Assembly: GCA_030654015.1 (NCBI GenBank)
Contig: JAURYI010000138.1
Location: 1 to 64,000, forward strand
Direction of reading: 5' to 3'
Length of the DNA stretch: 64,000 bases
Source of the DNA: Methylococcales bacterium
GTDB lineage: Bacteria > Pseudomonadota > Gammaproteobacteria > Methylococcales > Methylomonadaceae
Shown here in pieces: positions 60,371 through 64,000 of the stretch. Position numbers and translations under genes: made by a program. The notes beneath the pieces were generated by a model. It was given only the letters and a program-made list of their open reading frames with translations, made no database searches and was not told the DNA's origin. The number at the start of each line of letters is the position of its first letter. The stretch's first letter is position 1.

Positions 60371-63300
60371 ATGAAAACGTTAAATAACAACGGCGAATCA
60401 GTGCTGGTTACCAGCACTGATTCGCCTTTCAGCCTATTGGTAGCGGACATTGCTTATGATGCTTTCCTGCAAGATGCCAATCAGGTAAATAACACCCAAA
60501 TAGGCGTTTCAACTGCCAGCGCAATAGCGAAACCCGTCTACACAGTCACGCAGATTATCACACAATTAACCACCTCTTGGGGTTACGGCGATAGCTTAAC
60601 TCGCTTATGGGGAACGTCTTACGATACCCCCAGCACACCTAAACCAGTCATCAGTTTTGGTGTTAATACCGCTGTTCCTAGTAATTTTACCGCCTTTGGG
60701 TTGCCATTATTTGGTGAGGGCAACGGCTTAACGGCTATGACCGCTCTGCAAGTGGCAACCGCACGATTATCTTTTCGTTTATGGGACAATCTGATAGCGA
60801 GCAGTCTGGTGGAAAGCGACGGCGGTGCTGCCAATATTACCTTAAATTATTCCAGTACCACCGCTAACAACGGTACTTATTCAAGTACCTTGGCGTACAG
60901 CACAACACCCAATAAAGATATAGTTGCGGATCAAATCTGGATGGCTACAACGTGGGATAGTAATTCTGATTCAGGGATGGCGAAAGGGGCTTATGGATTT
61001 ACCACTATGATGCACGAAATCGGTCATGCGTTAGGGCTGTCACATCCCAGCACATACAACGGCAGTGCAATTTATGCTACTGATGCCGTATTTTCCCAAG
61101 ACAATCGCCAATACACCATCATGTCGTATTTTGGCGGCTACAATGCCGCAAGCAATGAGTATGCTCAAGATGGCACTTACAGTGATTATAAGTACCCCCA
61201 AACACCGATGGTATACGACATTGCCGCCGTGCAGTCACTCTATGGTGCGGACACCACTACGCGCACAGGTGACAACGTCTATGGTTACAACAATAACTTT
61301 GCCGCTAACGACCCAGAAAAAGCCATTTTTGATTTCGCTATCAATGCCACACCATTATTGACCATTTGGGATGCAGGCGGCAGCAATGACACGCTGGACT
61401 GTTCAGGCTGGAACGGCAATCAAATTATTAATCTTACTCAAGGTAGCTATTCTTCGGTTCGCGGCTTGAACAATAATGTCGGCATTGCCTTTAATACCGT
61501 TATTGAAAATGCAATAGGCGGTATGGGCAATGACAGACTTATCGGCAACAGTGCGGATAACATTCTCAATGGCGGTGCTGGCGCGGATATTATGCTGGGC
61601 GGTTTGGGTAATGATACTTACTATGTTGATAATGCAGGCGATGTGGTTACCGAGAATGTCAACGCAGGTGTAGATACCGTGTATGCGCGTAGCAGCTGTG
61701 TCTTGACTGATAATATTGAAAATCTGATGCTGACAGGTGTTGCGGCTATTAACGGTACAGGCAATACATTGAACAACCAATTGGTCGGCAACACTGCGAG
61801 CAATGTACTGAATGGCGGCGCAGGTGATGACCTGCTCGATGGCGGTGTATCCGATGTTTACAATCTGGGTATTGTCGATATTCTGAACGGCGGCGCGGGT
61901 AACGACAGCTTCTTGGCACGTGGCTTTTACGGCACAGGCTATTACAACGGCGGCGCGGATACCGATTTGCTGGATTTCAGCCAAGCAAGCAGCTACACCG
62001 CTGCACGGCGCAGTGCGGAAAGTGCAGGCGTTAAAGTCGATTTAGCGGCGGGCATCGCCTCAAGCTACTACCTGAAAGCATTCAACTACGCATGGGCGGA
62101 TATTAACGGACAAATCGCGGTAACAGGCATCGAAAACGTAAAAGGCACGACACAAGGCGACAGCCTGAGCGGCGATGCCAATGCCAACGTGCTGGACGGT
62201 GGCGCGGGCAATGACACCCTCATCGGCAAAGGCAACAATGACACCTTAATAGGCGGTGCAGGCAACGACACCTACGTCATTGACGGATTGGGTTATATTC
62301 TGACCGAAGCGGCAACCGCCGATATTGATACCGTACAAGCCAGCATCAACTTCGACCTTAACAGCCTCAGCAACATTGAAAACCTCACCCTCATCGGTAC
62401 TGCAATCACAGGGACAGGTAATGGACTGGACAACGTGCTGACGGGTAATAGCATGAGCAACACCCTGAATGGCGGCGCGGGTAATGACACCCTCGATGGC
62501 GGGGTCTCCAATAGTTACAATCCCACCATAACCGATACCCTGAACGGCGACGCAGGTAATGACACCTTTGTGGCGCGGGGATTTTACGGCGCAGGAAAAT
62601 ACAACGGCGGCGCAGATACTGACACACTGGATTTCAGTCAGTCAGACTACTACACCGCAGTACGCCGCAGTGCAGAGGGTGCGGGCGTTAAAGTTGATTT
62701 AGCGGCAGGTACAGCCTCAAGCTACTACCTGAAAACACTCAACTACGCATGGGCAGATGCTAACGGACAAATCGCACTGGCAAACATTGAAAACATACGC
62801 GGTACGAACCAAGGCGACAGCCTGACAGGTGACAGCAACGCCAACTATATCGACGGCAATGCAGGTAGCGATATTATCAATGGCGGCGCAGGTGATGACC
62901 TGCTCGATGGCGGTGTATCCGATGTTTACAATCTGGGTATTGTCGATATTCTGAACGGCGGCGCGGGTAACGACAGCTTCTTGGCACGCGGCTTTTACGG
63001 CACAGGCTATTACAACGGCGGCGCAGATACCGACTTACTGGATTTCAGCCAATCCGACAGCTACACCGCCGCACGGCGCAGTGCCGAAGGCGCGGGGGTT
63101 AAAGTCGATTTAGCGACAGGTATCGCCTCAAGCTACTACCTGAAAGCATTCAACTACGCATGGGCGGATATTAACGGACAAATCGCGGTAACAGGCATCG
63201 AAAACGTAAAAGGCACGACACAAGGCGACAGCCTGAGCGGCGATGTCAATGCCAACGTGCTGGATGGTGGCGCGGGTAATGACAGTCTTTATGGTCAAAA

Positions 63301-63820
63301 TGGTGCAGATACCTTCATCGGCGGTCTCGGTAAAGACAGTTACAGTCTTGCAGAAACAATCGCCGCAATTGATACGGTACGCATTGCGACAGGAGATAGT
63401 CTGGTTGGTAGCTATGATGTGGTACAAGGCTTTACGTTGGGTACAATCAATACCGCAAATACTGACAGGCTGGATTTGGACAGCACCATCATCGCCATTA
63501 ATAGCGTAGGCAATGGTAATGATGTCGGCACTGGGGTTACGATGATCAGCAGCCATAGTATTACCAATGGCATTATCAGCTTTGATAATTTCGGTGGCTA
63601 TGACGCGCCTGTCGCCATTAGGAGCGGTGTGCAGATGAATAATGTACTCAGCTATTTGCAAGCCAATATCACAGGATGCGATACGGTTGCTTTTGTGTCC
63701 GAAGGCAATACTTTTGTGTTTCAGGATGCTGGTGTTATTGATACGCTGGTGGAACTAATCGGTGTCACAGCGCGTAGTCTTAACATCGCAGGCTTGGTGG
63801 ATTCACTATGGATTATGTAA
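60371..63820 (+). CDS. Serralysin-like M10 metalloprotease with RTX (hemolysin-type Ca-binding) repeats
   Basis: Zinc motif MMHEIGHALGLSHP, Met-turn YTIMSYF, many GGAGNDxLxGG nonapeptides; 3 near-identical internal modules. Confidence 0.93.
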   Translation: MKTLNNNGESVLVTSTDSPFSLLVADIAYDAFLQDANQVNNTQIGVSTASAIAKPVYTVTQIITQLTTSWGYGDSLTRLWGTSYDTPSTPKPVISFGVNTAVPSNFTAFGLPLFGEGNGLTAMTALQVATARLSFRLWDNLIASSLVESDGGAANITLNYSSTTANNGTYSSTLAYSTTPNKDIVADQIWMATTWDSNSDSGMAKGAYGFTTMMHEIGHALGLSHPSTYNGSAIYATDAVFSQDNRQYTIMSYFGGYNAASNEYAQDGTYSDYKYPQTPMVYDIAAVQSLYGADTTTRTGDNVYGYNNNFAANDPEKAIFDFAINATPLLTIWDAGGSNDTLDCSGWNGNQIINLTQGSYSSVRGLNNNVGIAFNTVIENAIGGMGNDRLIGNSADNILNGGAGADIMLGGLGNDTYYVDNAGDVVTENVNAGVDTVYARSSCVLTDNIENLMLTGVAAINGTGNTLNNQLVGNTASNVLNGGAGDDLLDGGVSDVYNLGIVDILNGGAGNDSFLARGFYGTGYYNGGADTDLLDFSQASSYTAARRSAESAGVKVDLAAGIASSYYLKAFNYAWADINGQIAVTGIENVKGTTQGDSLSGDANANVLDGGAGNDTLIGKGNNDTLIGGAGNDTYVIDGLGYILTEAATADIDTVQASINFDLNSLSNIENLTLIGTAITGTGNGLDNVLTGNSMSNTLNGGAGNDTLDGGVSNSYNPTITDTLNGDAGNDTFVARGFYGAGKYNGGADTDTLDFSQSDYYTAVRRSAEGAGVKVDLAAGTASSYYLKTLNYAWADANGQIALANIENIRGTNQGDSLTGDSNANYIDGNAGSDIINGGAGDDLLDGGVSDVYNLGIVDILNGGAGNDSFLARGFYGTGYYNGGADTDLLDFSQSDSYTAARRSAEGAGVKVDLATGIASSYYLKAFNYAWADINGQIAVTGIENVKGTTQGDSLSGDVNANVLDGGAGNDSLYGQNGADTFIGGLGKDSYSLAETIAAIDTVRIATGDSLVGSYDVVQGFTLGTINTANTDRLDLDSTIIAINSVGNGNDVGTGVTMISSHSITNGIISFDNFGGYDAPVAIRSGVQMNNVLSYLQANITGCDTVAFVSEGNTFVFQDAGVIDTLVELIGVTARSLNIAGLVDSLWIM

Positions 63821-63837
63821 TGAAAATCAGTGATGAA

Positions 63838-63862
63838 TAAGCCCCGCGAGGGGCTTATTTGT
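63838..63862 (+). terminator. Rho-independent terminator after RTX gene
   Basis: AAGCCCCGCGAGGGGCTTATTT hairpin. Confidence 0.8.
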
Positions 63863-64000
63863 TATTGGGGTGTCAATTTATACACGGTACACACTGGAAT
63901 ATTGCTTTTTTCGGATAGGTTTAATAGCTATTAAATGTTTATTTTAAACTTGTCTTTTCCACCGTCTCAGCGCAAAATCAAGAACATAATTTGTAGTGGA

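Noticed and set aside
61403-61984. 193-aa antisense ORF in the RTX gene (also 63128-63661 and 62086-62627)
   Set aside because: Opposite-strand shadow of the repetitive Gly/Asp-rich coding sequence; no independent start context or recognisable domain

Overview
This 64 kb window is a gammaproteobacterial chromosome segment: a housekeeping backbone interleaved with accessory modules and many dispersed palindromic repeats. All calls come from reading the sequence and supplied translations; no database search was run. Backbone: IscA-like protein, Uup and YheS-type ABC-F ATPases, tRNA-Ser(GGA), tRNA-Met(CAT), moeA/mobB, rpoS, nitrilase/GNAT pair, DUF455/NnrS/PPTase cluster, glycolate-glyoxylate genes with glcDEF, peptide-type ABC permeases, TonB receptor, ychF, an MdtABC-like RND efflux cluster, ssb-topB, and a serralysin-like RTX metalloprotease. 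Accessory: decaying toxin-antitoxin genes and DUF4926/DUF6883 genes after tRNA-Ser; a compact five-gene minus-strand operon (4875-9218) with a P-loop GTPase, a glycine-zipper coiled-coil protein, a GIY-YIG-like protein and two uncharacterised proteins, which is the best candidate for an undescribed (possibly defence) system; a DUF262/DUF3696-type three-gene module lodged between two ABC permease genes; and a single-chain HsdR-N/methylase/specificity R-M protein followed by a REP-associated transposase (RAYT) with cognate-looking GGAG-TCCAA repeats scattered across the window. Several coding genes (glcF, ABC permease, R-M, efflux lipoprotein) appear to carry in-frame palindromic repeat insertions.
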